A stretch of DNA of 64,000 nucleotides from Thioclava sp. GXIMD2076 (GTDB taxonomy: Bacteria; Pseudomonadota; Alphaproteobacteria; Rhodobacterales; Rhodobacteraceae). The translations under genes and the position numbers were made by a program. Positions 1 through 8,558 of this stretch are shown piece by piece. Location: NCBI RefSeq assembly GCF_037949795.1, contig NZ_CP149932.1, positions 1,663,001-1,727,000 of the forward strand. The letters are read 5' to 3'. Position 1 is the first letter of the stretch; each line of letters begins with the position of its first letter. Below the pieces are notes generated by a model that was not told the DNA's origin, searched no databases, and saw only the letters and a list, made by a program, of their open reading frames with translations.

Positions 1-118
1 CATCCTGGGAGAGTACGGGATTCCGTCGAATTTTTTTACCTACTACATTTAGTGGGTGATTTTATAGAAACCGCGATTTCTTACTATGGCGTTCTCTCAA
101 TGTTCCTAGAGTGTTAAC

Positions 119-127
119 TTATCCACA
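119..127 (+). promoter_or_regulatory. Perfect DnaA box TTATCCACA
   Basis: The nonamer matches the consensus high-affinity DnaA box exactly. It lies about 85 bases upstream of the estimated 5' end of the mraZ leader RNA, between two GTTAAC palindromes (113-118 and 143-148). No second perfect box was noticed nearby, so it is more likely a regulatory site or chance match than part of an origin. Confidence 0.4.
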
Positions 128-143
128 GAGTTACCCATGCTCG

Positions 144-158
144 TTAACCAACTGTTAG
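144..158 (+). promoter_or_regulatory. CtrA-like half-site pair TTAA-N7-TTAG
   Basis: TTAA (144-147), seven bases, then TTAG (155-158) matches the alphaproteobacterial CtrA consensus TTAA-N7-TTAA with one mismatch. It lies upstream of the dcw cluster, where cell-cycle control by CtrA would make sense. The match is short and degenerate. Confidence 0.25.
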
Positions 159-204
159 CTAAAAACCGGTTGCCTCCCGTGAATTCCCATGGCATCCCTA
201 ACTC

Positions 205-410
205 ATCGCAAAGGCGGGAACATAGAGGCAAAAAGACCTCACGGCGAAAAGAGCAGTTTCATACAGGCACCCCCTGACGCGAAAGCAAGAGATCCGGCGC
301 GCGAGCGAGCAGACATCCCCCAGGTGGCGCGTGCAGTCGGACAGCCCAGTCAAATGGGAACGAGGGCGGCGGATTGGGCAGTGGCAGCAGCTCAATCCGC
401 CGTTTTCATT
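205..410 (+). ncRNA. upsM: Candidate UpsM-type sRNA in the mraZ leader
   Basis: In Rhodobacter sphaeroides the dcw cluster is preceded by an unusually long 5' leader from which the abundant sRNA UpsM (about 200 nt) is made by partial termination upstream of mraZ. Here a near-ideal intrinsic terminator (10-bp stem at 367-376/393-402 followed by TTTT) ends about 70 bases before the mraZ start, the same arrangement. The 5' end is an estimate from the known size; I could not place a convincing promoter. A 77-codon reading frame (189-422) overlaps it but resembles no protein I recognise. Position and terminator are seen in the sequence; the identity is inferred from synteny. Confidence 0.55.
367..406 (+). 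terminator. Intrinsic terminator in the mraZ leader
   Basis: Perfect 10-bp inverted repeat CGGCGGATTG (367-376) / CAATCCGCCG (393-402), 16-base loop, followed by TTTTCATT. It lies before mraZ, so termination must be partial if the cluster is read from an upstream promoter; this is the arrangement that generates UpsM in relatives. Confidence 0.8.
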
Positions 411-477
411 CAAAGGTCCTGAGGCAGGGACCGCAGGCAAGAAACCGGTCGGCTCGATGTGAACAGGGCGGACCAGC

Positions 478-990
478 GTGGCAGGAGAGGGTTCGCAATT
501 GGCGGGCATGTTCATCGGCGAATACACCTTCAAGGTGGACAGCAAGGGTCGCATGTCGATCCCGGCTGCATATCGCCAAGAGCTGGCCGATGGCGACCCT
601 AACCGACCCAATCAGGATCGCCCCCGGATGGTCATCGTCTATGGGGCCGACAATCAGAAAATGCTTCAGGTCTACACGCAAAGCGCCTTCGAGGCGCTTG
701 CTGCCGATATCGCGGCGCTCCCGCGTGGCTCCAAGCAGCGCACCATCCTGCAACGCATGGTGCTTTCCAAATCGCAACCGCTGGAAATCGATCCGGATGG
801 CCGCATGGTCCTTCCGGCTTTTCTGCGCGAGAAGATCGACCTCGGCACCGAGGCCTATTTCGCCGGTGTGGGCGAGACCTTCGAGATCTGGAAGCCCGAA
901 ACCTTCGAGGCTGCCGATCAGGCGAATGTGGATCAATGGATCGACGAGATGGGCGATGATTTCGACCCGCTCTCGCTTCTGGGAGGCTAA
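478..990 (+). CDS. mraZ: MraZ, division/cell wall cluster transcriptional regulator
   Basis: MraZ is a DNA-binding repressor of the dcw operon that forms ring oligomers and recognises TGGG-type repeats. The 170-residue product shows the two AbrB/SpoVT-like halves expected, each with its DxxGRxxxP signature (DSKGRMSIPA near residue 21 and DPDGRMVLPA near residue 104). The start is GTG at 478, ten codons before a Met; starting at that Met (508) would give a length closer to the usual MraZ N-terminus, so the exact start is uncertain. It is first in the cluster and ends 3 bases before rsmH, so the two are surely co-transcribed. The leader upstream holds the probable UpsM terminator. Confidence 0.95.
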   Translation: MAGEGSQLAGMFIGEYTFKVDSKGRMSIPAAYRQELADGDPNRPNQDRPRMVIVYGADNQKMLQVYTQSAFEALAADIAALPRGSKQRTILQRMVLSKSQPLEIDPDGRMVLPAFLREKIDLGTEAYFAGVGETFEIWKPETFEAADQANVDQWIDEMGDDFDPLSLLGG

Positions 991-993
991 GCC

Positions 994-2022
994 ATGAGCG
1001 CGCCGGGCCGCCCGCATATTCCGGTTCTCCTGCGTCCTTTGCTGAAGGCCGTGGCCCCTGTCGAGGGCATCTGGATTGACGGCACCTTTGGCGCGGGTGG
1101 CTATTCGCGCGGGCTTCTGGCGGAAGGTGCGGCGCAGGTGATCGGCGTGGACCGTGATCCGCTGGTGTTCGAGATGGCCGAAAGCTGGCGCGGCGAGTAT
1201 GGCGAGCGTCTCTCGCTCGTGCATGGCACTTTCTCTGAGATGGATGACTATGCCGCCGAGATCGCCCCCGAGGGGAAGGTCGATGGCGTGGTGCTCGATC
1301 TCGGGATCAGCTCAATGCAGATCGATCAGGCCGAGCGGGGCTTTTCCTTCATGCAGGACGGCCCTCTCGATATGCGCATGTCGCAGGACGGCCCGTCGGC
1401 GGCCGATCTGGTGAATACGCTGGGTGAGGAAGAGCTGGCCGATATCCTCTATCATTATGGCGAGGAGCGCGCCTCGCGCCGGATCGCCCGCAATATCCTC
1501 AAGGCCCGCGAGATCGAGCCGTTCACGACGACCAAGCAGCTGGTCGCGGTGATCGAGCGCTCCCTGCCGCGCCCCAAGCCCAACCAGTCCCATCCCGCGA
1601 CCCGCAGCTTCCAGGCGCTGCGCATCGCGGTGAATGACGAATTCGGCCAGCTGATCGAAGGGCTGGAGGCGGCCGAGCGCGCGCTGAAACCCGGCGGGCT
1701 ACTGGCAGTGGTCAGTTTCCACTCGCTCGAGGACCGCGTGATCAAGCGCTTCCTGCAGGCGCGTTCGGGCGGCGGCGGGCAGGGCTCGCGCCATGCACCG
1801 GTGGTCAAATCCGCGACACCGGGCTTCGACAAACCCTCGAAAGCTATCCCCCCCGATGACGAAGAGCTGGTAGAGAACCCGCGGGCACGGTCTGCCAAGC
1901 TGCGCGTCGCGCGCCGTCTTGACACGCCCGCAACCCCGGCTGACCGCACCATATTGGGCCTTCCGGCCCCCGTTCTGGACCCCGCGGCCAAGCCCGCCTC
2001 GCATAAACGGAGAGCCCGATGA
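994..2022 (+). CDS. rsmH: 16S rRNA (cytosine1402-N4)-methyltransferase
   Basis: RsmH (MraW) methylates N4 of C1402 in the P-site region of 16S rRNA using S-adenosylmethionine. The 342-residue product begins with the family HIPVL motif. It has the SAM-binding [10 protein letters not shown] loop near residue 30, an LDLGISSMQ segment near 105, the [11 protein letters not shown] block near 200 and the [11 protein letters not shown] block near 243. It sits between mraZ and ftsL and overlaps ftsL by four bases (ATGA), indicating translational coupling. Length and motifs are normal for the family. Confidence 0.97.
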   Translation: MSAPGRPHIPVLLRPLLKAVAPVEGIWIDGTFGAGGYSRGLLAEGAAQVIGVDRDPLVFEMAESWRGEYGERLSLVHGTFSEMDDYAAEIAPEGKVDGVVLDLGISSMQIDQAERGFSFMQDGPLDMRMSQDGPSAADLVNTLGEEELADILYHYGEERASRRIARNILKAREIEPFTTTKQLVAVIERSLPRPKPNQSHPATRSFQALRIAVNDEFGQLIEGLEAAERALKPGGLLAVVSFHSLEDRVIKRFLQARSGGGGQGSRHAPVVKSATPGFDKPSKAIPPDDEELVENPRARSAKLRVARRLDTPATPADRTILGLPAPVLDPAAKPASHKRRAR

Positions 2023-2387
2023 GATCGCTGATCTATCTCGTAACCGCGCTTTGTGTCATGGGGCTGGCTTTCTGGGCGTATCGGGTGAACTATGACACGC
2101 AGGACAAGCGCGACGAGTTGCGTGCGCTCGACCGCGAGATCGCCTCGCTCAACGAGGGTCTGGGCGTGCTGAAGGCGGAATGGGCCTATCTCAACCGTCC
2201 TGACCGCCTGCGCGAGCTGGTGAACCTGAACTTCACCGATCTCCAGCTGCTGCCGCTACAGGCCGACCAGTTTGCGAGCGTGTCGGAAATTCCCTATCCC
2301 AATCCGGTCGAGATGGCCGATCCGGACGCACAGAAACAGCCGGATATCTTTGCTTTGAACGGGCAGGCACAAAAAGAAGGGCTCTAA
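2019..2387 (+). CDS. ftsL: Cell division protein FtsL
   Basis: FtsL is a small bitopic membrane protein of the FtsQLB divisome subcomplex. The 122-residue product has a short cytoplasmic N-terminus, one transmembrane helix (about residues 4-21), then a leucine/charged heptad region predicted to be a coiled coil (about 25-65), followed by the FtsL-type [11 protein letters not shown] segment. Sequence conservation in this family is low, so the call rests on topology, that segment and the position between rsmH and ftsI. The start overlaps rsmH and the stop is one base before the ftsI start. Confidence 0.9.
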   Translation: MRSLIYLVTALCVMGLAFWAYRVNYDTQDKRDELRALDREIASLNEGLGVLKAEWAYLNRPDRLRELVNLNFTDLQLLPLQADQFASVSEIPYPNPVEMADPDAQKQPDIFALNGQAQKEGL

Positions 2388-2388
2388 G

Positions 2389-4194
2389 ATGATCCGTATT
2401 CCGCTTCGTCCTCTGGCAAAGATCCTTCCGGCCCGTACCCGTGGCGAGAACCCCGACGCGATCGAACGCGAGAATACCCGCATCCGCTCCGAGGCTACCC
2501 GTGATCGCGCGCGCAAACGGGCCGAGGGCCGCCTTCTGGTCATGGGGCTGGCCTTTGTGGCCGTATTTACCGTTGTAGGCGTTCGGATGGGCACACTGGC
2601 TGCCTCCGAGCCCAAGGAGCCGCGCGCCGCGATCAATAACGGTATCCATGCACAGCGCGCCGATATCGTGGACCGTGAGGGCCGTGTCTTGGCCACCAAT
2701 CTTGTGACCCATGCACTTTACGCCCAGCCGCCGATGATGGTGGATCCGGTGGGCACGGTCGACAAGCTGGTGAAGATCTTCCCCGATCTCGACCATGACC
2801 GGTTGATGAAGGATTTCACCGGCAGCCGTAAATTCGTCTGGATCAAGAAAAAGATCTCGCCCGAGCAGATGCAGGCCGTGCATGATATCGGCGAGCCGGG
2901 TCTGCTGTTCGGTCCGCGCGAGATGCGTCTTTATCCCAACGGGGCTGTGGCAGCCCATATCCTTGGCGGCTCGCGCTTTGGCGCCGAGGGCGTGAATTCG
3001 GCCGAGATCGTGGGGACGGCGGGCGTCGAGAAGGAATTCGACGGCTGGCTGCGTGATCCGGCCAATAATGGCGCGCCGCTGAAACTGTCGATCGATCTCA
3101 CGATCCAGTCGGCGCTCGAGGAGATCCTCGATGGCGGCATGAAGCTGATGAATGCCAAGGGTGCGACCGCGATCCTGATGCAGGCCCATACCGGCCAGAT
3201 CGTTGCCATGGCGAGCCTGCCCGATTTCGACCCGAACAAACGCCCGCGTCCGCTGACCACGGGCGATGCTTCCGACAGCCCGCTCTTCAACCGCGCGGTG
3301 CAGGGGCTTTACGAGCTTGGCTCGACCTTCAAGATCTTTGCCGTGGCGCAGGCGCTGCAGATGGGGCTGGTCACGCCCAACACCATCGTCGACAGCCAGT
3401 CGCCCATGCGCATCGGCCGCTTCAAGATCCGTGATTTCCACAATTACGGCGCGCATCTGTCGGTGATCGATGTCATCAAGCACAGCTCGAACGTGGGCAC
3501 CGCCCATATCGTCGAGATGTTCGGCCCCGAAAAGCAGAAAGAGTTCCTTGGCAAGCTGGGCTTCCTCAAGCCCACCTCGGTCGAGCTGATCGAGGCCGAG
3601 ACCGGCCAGCCGCAGCTGCCGCCGAAATGGACCGATGTCTCGGCCATGACCATCGGCTATGGTCACGGTCTGGCCGCAAGCCCGCTGCATCTGGCGGCCG
3701 CCTATGCCACCATCGCCAATCACGGCATCCGTGTGGAGCCCACGCTTCTGGCTGGGGTGAACAAGGGCCATGGCGAGCGCGTGATGAGCGATCAGGTCGC
3801 CAAGGAGGCGCTTGCCTTGATGCGCATCGTGGTGACGCGCGGCACGGCGTCTTACGGCAATGTCAAAGGCTATGAGGTGGGGGGCAAAACCGGCACTGCC
3901 GATAAGGTGAAACCCACGGGCGGCTATTATGATGACAAGGTCATCGCGACCTTCGCCGGTGTCTTCCCGATTTCCGATCCGCAATATGTATTGGTGCTGA
4001 CGCTCGACGAGCCTTCTGATAATTCCGGCTCCATTCCGCGCCGCACCGCCGGCTGGACCGCTGTGCCTGTCGCCGCCGAAGTGATCCGCCGTGTGGCGCC
4101 GCTTCTGGGCCTGCGCCCGCATGCGGCTGTTGACGAGCTTGCGGGCATCAATGTCGCGAAAGACCCCAACAACAAGACTGTGGCGGATGAGTGA
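2389..4194 (+). CDS. ftsI: Peptidoglycan D,D-transpeptidase FtsI (PBP3)
   Basis: FtsI is the septal transpeptidase that cross-links peptidoglycan during division. The 601-residue class B PBP has one N-terminal membrane helix (about residues 45-65), a PBP dimer domain including the RADIVDREGRVLATN segment, and a transpeptidase domain. The active-site motifs are intact: STFK with Ser312, SSN at 366-368 and KTGTA starting at Lys500. The gene starts one base after ftsL and is the last of the first tightly packed block. About 200 bases separate it from the murE start. Confidence 0.96.
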   Translation: MIRIPLRPLAKILPARTRGENPDAIERENTRIRSEATRDRARKRAEGRLLVMGLAFVAVFTVVGVRMGTLAASEPKEPRAAINNGIHAQRADIVDREGRVLATNLVTHALYAQPPMMVDPVGTVDKLVKIFPDLDHDRLMKDFTGSRKFVWIKKKISPEQMQAVHDIGEPGLLFGPREMRLYPNGAVAAHILGGSRFGAEGVNSAEIVGTAGVEKEFDGWLRDPANNGAPLKLSIDLTIQSALEEILDGGMKLMNAKGATAILMQAHTGQIVAMASLPDFDPNKRPRPLTTGDASDSPLFNRAVQGLYELGSTFKIFAVAQALQMGLVTPNTIVDSQSPMRIGRFKIRDFHNYGAHLSVIDVIKHSSNVGTAHIVEMFGPEKQKEFLGKLGFLKPTSVELIEAETGQPQLPPKWTDVSAMTIGYGHGLAASPLHLAAAYATIANHGIRVEPTLLAGVNKGHGERVMSDQVAKEALALMRIVVTRGTASYGNVKGYEVGGKTGTADKVKPTGGYYDDKVIATFAGVFPISDPQYVLVLTLDEPSDNSGSIPRRTAGWTAVPVAAEVIRRVAPLLGLRPHAAVDELAGINVAKDPNNKTVADE

Positions 4195-4277
4195 TCCCGC
4201 TATCGCGGCGCTGCGAGCGAGCGGGGCGCCGGTGGTCGGAATTTGCCGATCGGATCCTTTGCCGCGGGGCTGATGCG

Positions 4278-4305
4278 TTGACCTTTTCTGCCGGCCCGCG
4301 ATAAA
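4278..4305 (+). promoter_or_regulatory. Putative sigma-70 promoter upstream of murE
   Basis: TTGACC (4278-4283), 16 bases, GATAAA (4300-4305) in the 197-base gap between the ftsI stop and the preferred murE start. The -35 is strong and the -10 weaker. It would give an internal promoter for murE and the following genes. Inferred by eye only. Confidence 0.35.
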
Positions 4306-4391
4306 TGGGATAGACGTTCGGGGCTATGTCCCCGAGACCGTATCATGGCCCTTGTCCCGAGCGGCCGGATTTGAAACAGAAAGCCATCATC

Positions 4392-5882
4392 ATGCCGACA
4401 GATCTGCCGCAATCGAGCCTGAACGCATTGGGTCTGACCCCCAGTTCCGGTGCGGATCGCCAGATCACGGGCCTGTCGGTAGATAGCCGTCAGGTGAAGG
4501 CAGGCCATCTGTTTGCGGCCCTTCCGGGCACCAAGGTGCATGGGGCCGAATTTGTGCCCACGGCGCTTGCCAAGGGCGCTGTGGCCATCCTGACCGACCG
4601 CGCAGGCGCCACGCAGATCCACGATGCCGTGGCACAGGCCGGGGCCGCGCTGGTTGTGGCCGAAGACCCCCGACAGGCGCTGGCCTATGCGGCGGCGCTG
4701 TTCTTCGGGGCACAGCCCGCAACGATGATCGCGGTCACCGGCACCAATGGCAAAACGAGTGTGGCCACCTTCACCCGCCAGATCTGGCAGGTTCTGGGCT
4801 ATGAGGCGGCTAATATCGGCACAACCGGCGTCGAGGGGGCCTATAGCGCGCCCTCCAACCACACCACGCCCGAACCCATCACCCTGCATCGGCTTCTGGG
4901 CGATATGGCGCACGCGGGGATCACCCATGCCGCGATGGAGGCATCTTCCCACGGGCTGGCGCAGAAACGGCTCGACGGGGTGGTGCTGAAAGCTGCGGCC
5001 TTCACCAATTTCACGCAGGACCATCTCGATTACCACGCGACATTCGAGGAATATTTCGCGGCCAAGGCGGGGCTCTTTGCGCGTGTGCTGCCCGATGACG
5101 GCGTGGCGGTGATCAATATGGATGACCCGCGCGGGGCCGATATGGCCGCGATCGCCAACGGTCGTGGCCAGCGGGTGATCCGTCTGGGCCATGGCGAGGA
5201 CTGCGAGATGCGGCTTCTGGGCAAGCGCCCCGATGCGTCGGGTCAGGACATCCGCTTCTCGTGGGAGGGCAAGCCGCAGATGGCGCGCCTGCCGCTGATC
5301 GGGGAGTTTCAGGCGATGAATGTGCTGACGGCGGCGGCGATGGTCATCGGCTGCGGGGCTGATCCTCTGTCGGTGGTGCAGGCGTTGCCGCATCTGAGCA
5401 CGGTGCGGGGCCGGATGCAGCAGGTGGCGGTGCGCGATAATGGCGCGACCGTGTTTGTGGATTACGCCCATACTCCCGATGCGGTGGCCACGGCGCTCAA
5501 GGCGCTGCGCCCGCATGTGCTGGGCAAGATCGTGGTCATCGTGGGCGCAGGCGGCGACCGTGACCGCACCAAGCGCCCGCTGATGGGCAAGGCCGCGACC
5601 GAGCATGCCGATCTGGTCTTTGTCACCGATGACAACCCGCGCACCGAGGATCCTGCCGAGATCCGCGCTGCCGTGATGGAGGGCGCAGGCCCCACCGCCA
5701 TCGAGGTGGGCGACCGCGCCGAGGCGATCCTTTTGGCGGTGAACAGGCTCGAGCCGGGCGATGCGCTGCTGATCGCGGGCAAGGGCCACGAGACGGGGCA
5801 GGTGATCGGCACCGATATCTACCCCTTTGACGATGCCGAACAGGCCTCTGTGGCCGTTGCCGCACTGGATGGGAAAATCTGA
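4392..5882 (+). CDS. murE: UDP-MurNAc-tripeptide synthetase (meso-DAP adding), MurE
   Basis: MurE adds meso-diaminopimelate to UDP-MurNAc-L-Ala-D-Glu in the cytoplasm. The product (496 residues from this start) has the Mur ligase ATP loop TGTNGKTS with Lys121, the central-domain NFTQDHLDYH block, and the DNPR signature (414-417) that distinguishes meso-DAP from L-lysine ligases. The start at 4392 was chosen because family alignments usually begin just before a short hydrophobic domain; an in-frame ATG at 4326 would add 22 residues. The stop overlaps the murF start (TGATG at 5880-5884). Confidence 0.95.
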   Translation: MPTDLPQSSLNALGLTPSSGADRQITGLSVDSRQVKAGHLFAALPGTKVHGAEFVPTALAKGAVAILTDRAGATQIHDAVAQAGAALVVAEDPRQALAYAAALFFGAQPATMIAVTGTNGKTSVATFTRQIWQVLGYEAANIGTTGVEGAYSAPSNHTTPEPITLHRLLGDMAHAGITHAAMEASSHGLAQKRLDGVVLKAAAFTNFTQDHLDYHATFEEYFAAKAGLFARVLPDDGVAVINMDDPRGADMAAIANGRGQRVIRLGHGEDCEMRLLGKRPDASGQDIRFSWEGKPQMARLPLIGEFQAMNVLTAAAMVIGCGADPLSVVQALPHLSTVRGRMQQVAVRDNGATVFVDYAHTPDAVATALKALRPHVLGKIVVIVGAGGDRDRTKRPLMGKAATEHADLVFVTDDNPRTEDPAEIRAAVMEGAGPTAIEVGDRAEAILLAVNRLEPGDALLIAGKGHETGQVIGTDIYPFDDAEQASVAVAALDGKI

Positions 5883-7312
5883 TGACACTCTGGACCGCTT
5901 CCGAGATTGCCCGCGCGACGGGTGGCCGTGCCACATGCGAGGCCCAAGTTGACGGCATCTCCATCGACACCCGCTCGATCGCCAAGGGCGATCTGTTTGT
6001 GGCGTTGACGGCCGCGCGTGACGGGCATGATTTCGTGCGTCAGGCCCTCGATCAAGGCGCAGGTGCGGCTCTTGTCTCGCGCATTCCCGACGGGTGTAGC
6101 GAAGCCGATCCGCTGGTGATCGTGGACGATGTGCTGGAAGGCCTGCAGGATCTGGGTCGTGCGGGGCGGGCGCGTGCCAAGGCCAAGGTCATCGCCGTCA
6201 CCGGATCGGTGGGCAAGACCTCCACCAAGGAGATGCTGCGCGAGGTGCTCAAGGGGCAGGGCAAGACCCATGCCGCCGAGGCATCCTTCAACAACCATTG
6301 GGGGGTGCCGATCACGCTGGCCCGCTTGCCGGCCGATGCCGATTTCGCGGTGATCGAGATTGGGATGAACCATCCCGGCGAGATCGCGCCGCTGGCACAG
6401 ATGGCGCGTCCGCATGTGGCGATGATTACCACGGTGGCCGCGGCGCATCTGGAGGCCTTTGACGATATTTTCGGCATCGCCCGCGAGAAAGCAACGATCT
6501 TCGAGGGGCTGGAGGCAGGGGGGGCGTGTATCGTGCCGCTCGGGCTCGAGGTCTCGGATATCCTGCTGGAGGCGGCCAGGGTGGCCGGTGAGGTGATTAC
6601 TTTCGGTGCGGATGCGCAGGCCGATTATCATCTGGACAAAGTGTCCATCCTTGGGGACACCACCGTGGTCGAGGCGCGGGCGCGGGGCGAGAGCCTTCTG
6701 TTCAAGGTCCAGAGCCCGGGACGGCATTTTGCGTCCAACGCGCTGGGAGTGATCGCGGCCTGTGGCGCGCTTGGTTGCGAGCAGGCGCTGATCGCGATGG
6801 ATCTGGGCCGCTGGTTGCCGCCTGCGGGGCGCGGTGCGCGTGAACGGGTGCTGTTTGACGCCTTCAACCCCGAGATGGGGATCGATCTGTTCGATGACGC
6901 GTTCAACGCCAATCCAACCTCGATGGGCGTGGCCCTCGAGATGCTGGCCGCCCAAGAGCCGCAGGACGGTGTGGGCCGTGTGAAACATGGCCGTCGCGTG
7001 GCGATTCTGGGCGAGATGCTGGAGCTGGGCGCGGAAGAACTGTCGATGCATGCGGGGCTTGCGCGCCTGCCCGCGATGGCGGATGTGGATGTCGTGCATA
7101 TGGTGGGCAACCGTATGGCGGCGCTGCGCGATGCGCTGCCGCGCGCCAAGCGTGGCGAATGGTATGAAAGCGCGGATGAAATGGTGGCGCGGGCGCGCCA
7201 TCTGGTCGATGCGGGCGATGTCGTGCTTGTGAAAGGCTCCAAGGGCTCGAAAGTCAGTCGTGTCGTCGAGGCGCTGCGCAAACTTGGTCAGCCGGTTTCG
7301 ACCGAGGTATAA
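5882..7312 (+). CDS. murF: UDP-MurNAc-tripeptide:D-alanyl-D-alanine ligase MurF
   Basis: MurF completes the cytoplasmic pentapeptide precursor by adding D-Ala-D-Ala. The 476-residue protein has the three Mur ligase domains: an N-terminal substrate domain with the SIDTRSI motif, the ATP loop [11 protein letters not shown] near residue 105, the central NNHWGVP and IGMNHPGEI blocks, and a C-terminal domain with [10 protein letters not shown] near 338 and a VKGSKGSK stretch near 449. It is coupled to murE by stop/start overlap, and mraY follows 13 bases later. Confidence 0.96.
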   Translation: MTLWTASEIARATGGRATCEAQVDGISIDTRSIAKGDLFVALTAARDGHDFVRQALDQGAGAALVSRIPDGCSEADPLVIVDDVLEGLQDLGRAGRARAKAKVIAVTGSVGKTSTKEMLREVLKGQGKTHAAEASFNNHWGVPITLARLPADADFAVIEIGMNHPGEIAPLAQMARPHVAMITTVAAAHLEAFDDIFGIAREKATIFEGLEAGGACIVPLGLEVSDILLEAARVAGEVITFGADAQADYHLDKVSILGDTTVVEARARGESLLFKVQSPGRHFASNALGVIAACGALGCEQALIAMDLGRWLPPAGRGARERVLFDAFNPEMGIDLFDDAFNANPTSMGVALEMLAAQEPQDGVGRVKHGRRVAILGEMLELGAEELSMHAGLARLPAMADVDVVHMVGNRMAALRDALPRAKRGEWYESADEMVARARHLVDAGDVVLVKGSKGSKVSRVVEALRKLGQPVSTEV

Positions 7313-7325
7313 AGGAAAAGACGGA

Positions 7326-8408
7326 ATGCTCTATTGGTTGACACATCTTTCGGACGGGGGCGACTTCTTCAACCTCTTCCGCTACCTGACGTTCCGCGCG
7401 GGGGCTGCGTTCTTTACGGCGCTGGTGTTCGGCTTCCTCTTCGGGCCGACGCTGATCGACTTTCTGCGCCGCACGCAGGGCAAGGGCCAGCCGATCCGCT
7501 CCGACGGCCCCGAAGGCCATCTGGCCAAGGCGGGCACGCCCACGATGGGCGGTCTCCTGATCCTTGCCTCGATCCTGTTTTCCACGCTTCTCTGGGCGCG
7601 GCTGGATAACGGTTATGTCTGGCTCGTGCTGATGGTGACTTTCGGCTATGCGCTGATCGGCTTTGCCGATGACTATGCCAAGGTCTCCAAACAGACCACC
7701 GCGGGTGTCAGCGGGCGGGTGCGCATGGGGTTGGGCCTGTTGCTGGCGGCGATTGCCGGTATCTGGGCGGCCTGGTTGCATCCGGCGGATCTTTCGGGGC
7801 AGCTGGCCGTGCCGGTCTTCAAGAATGTGCTGATCAATCTGGGCGTGCTATTCGTGCCTTTCGCGATGCTGGTGATCGTGGGGGCGGCCAATGCGGTGAA
7901 CCTGACCGACGGTCTGGACGGGCTGGCGATCATGCCTGCGATGATTGCGGCGGGCACGCTCGGTGTCATTGCCTATATCGTCGGGCGCGCGGATTTCACC
8001 TCCTATCTGGATGTGCATTATGTGCCGGGCACGGGCGAGATCCTTGTGTTCACCGCGGCACTGATCGGGGCGGGGCTCGGGTTCCTGTGGTATAACGCCC
8101 CGCCTGCGGCGGTGTTTATGGGCGATACCGGTTCGCTGGCGCTTGGCGGCGCGATTGGGGCGATCGCGGTCTGCACCAAGCACGAGATCGTTCTGGCGAT
8201 CGTGGGCGGGCTCTTCGTGGTGGAAGCCATGTCGGTGATCATTCAGGTGCTCTATTTCAAGCGCACCGGCAAGCGGGTGTTCCTGATGGCGCCGATCCAC
8301 CACCATTTCGAGAAGAAGGGCTGGGCCGAGAGCCAGATCGTGATCCGGTTCTGGATCATCTCGCTGATCCTCGCGCTGATCGGTCTGGCGACGCTCAAGC
8401 TGCGTTGA
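7326..8408 (+). CDS. mraY: Phospho-N-acetylmuramoyl-pentapeptide transferase MraY
   Basis: MraY transfers phospho-MurNAc-pentapeptide to undecaprenyl phosphate, making lipid I at the inner membrane. The 360-residue polytopic protein has about ten hydrophobic helices, the KAGTPTMGG block near residue 70, the catalytic DD of GFADDYAK near 116, [10 protein letters not shown] near 192, [11 protein letters not shown] near 265 and the HHHFEKKGW loop near 325. The start is the ATG that begins MLYWL; an upstream in-frame ATG at 7260 would lie inside murF. Two hairpins follow, the second a good intrinsic terminator. Confidence 0.96.
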   Translation: MLYWLTHLSDGGDFFNLFRYLTFRAGAAFFTALVFGFLFGPTLIDFLRRTQGKGQPIRSDGPEGHLAKAGTPTMGGLLILASILFSTLLWARLDNGYVWLVLMVTFGYALIGFADDYAKVSKQTTAGVSGRVRMGLGLLLAAIAGIWAAWLHPADLSGQLAVPVFKNVLINLGVLFVPFAMLVIVGAANAVNLTDGLDGLAIMPAMIAAGTLGVIAYIVGRADFTSYLDVHYVPGTGEILVFTAALIGAGLGFLWYNAPPAAVFMGDTGSLALGGAIGAIAVCTKHEIVLAIVGGLFVVEAMSVIIQVLYFKRTGKRVFLMAPIHHHFEKKGWAESQIVIRFWIISLILALIGLATLKLR

Positions 8409-8416
8409 GGGTGAGA

Positions 8417-8435
8417 AGGGGGCTGTCTGCCCCCT
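8417..8435 (+). other. Hairpin downstream of mraY
   Basis: AGGGGGC (8417-8423), 5-base loop, GCCCCCT (8429-8435), without a run of T after it. Probably an RNA-stabilising or weak terminator hairpin preceding the stronger one at 8485. Confidence 0.5.
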
Positions 8436-8484
8436 CTTGGGCCTGGCGGCCCAATTCACCCCCGAGGATATTTGACGACAATGG

Positions 8485-8508
8485 AAAAGGGCGTTGTCGC
8501 CCTTTTTT
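8485..8508 (+). terminator. Intrinsic terminator between mraY and murD
   Basis: AAAAGGGCG (8485-8493), loop TTGT, CGCCCTTTTTT (8498-8508). A canonical stem with a six-T tract, 77 bases after mraY and 50 before murD. It implies at least partial separation of murD from the upstream block. Confidence 0.75.
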
Positions 8509-8558
8509 GCATTCGCTAGACCTGAGCCGGGGATCGGCTTTTCGGAAGGGGCTTTGTC

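Noticed and set aside
355..379. TGGG repeats 20 bases apart as MraZ operator
   Set aside because: They lie in and beside the terminator stem, far from any likely promoter, and the middle repeat is missing. A TGGGA-N5-CGGGA at 6-20 is at the window edge and too incomplete to call.
189..422. 77-codon frame in the mraZ leader
   Set aside because: It runs through the terminator stem, has no recognised similarity and is better explained as part of the non-coding UpsM-like leader.
2233..4122. Long open frame of 629 codons antisense to ftsL/ftsI, and similar ones opposite murE and murF
   Set aside because: High GC content leaves few stops in the antisense frame; the translations are His/Arg-rich with no family resemblance, while the sense strands encode clear ftsI and mur genes.
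4326..4391. Upstream ATG as the MurE start
   Set aside because: It would add a Pro/Arg-rich stretch unlike MurE N-termini; kept only as an alternative.
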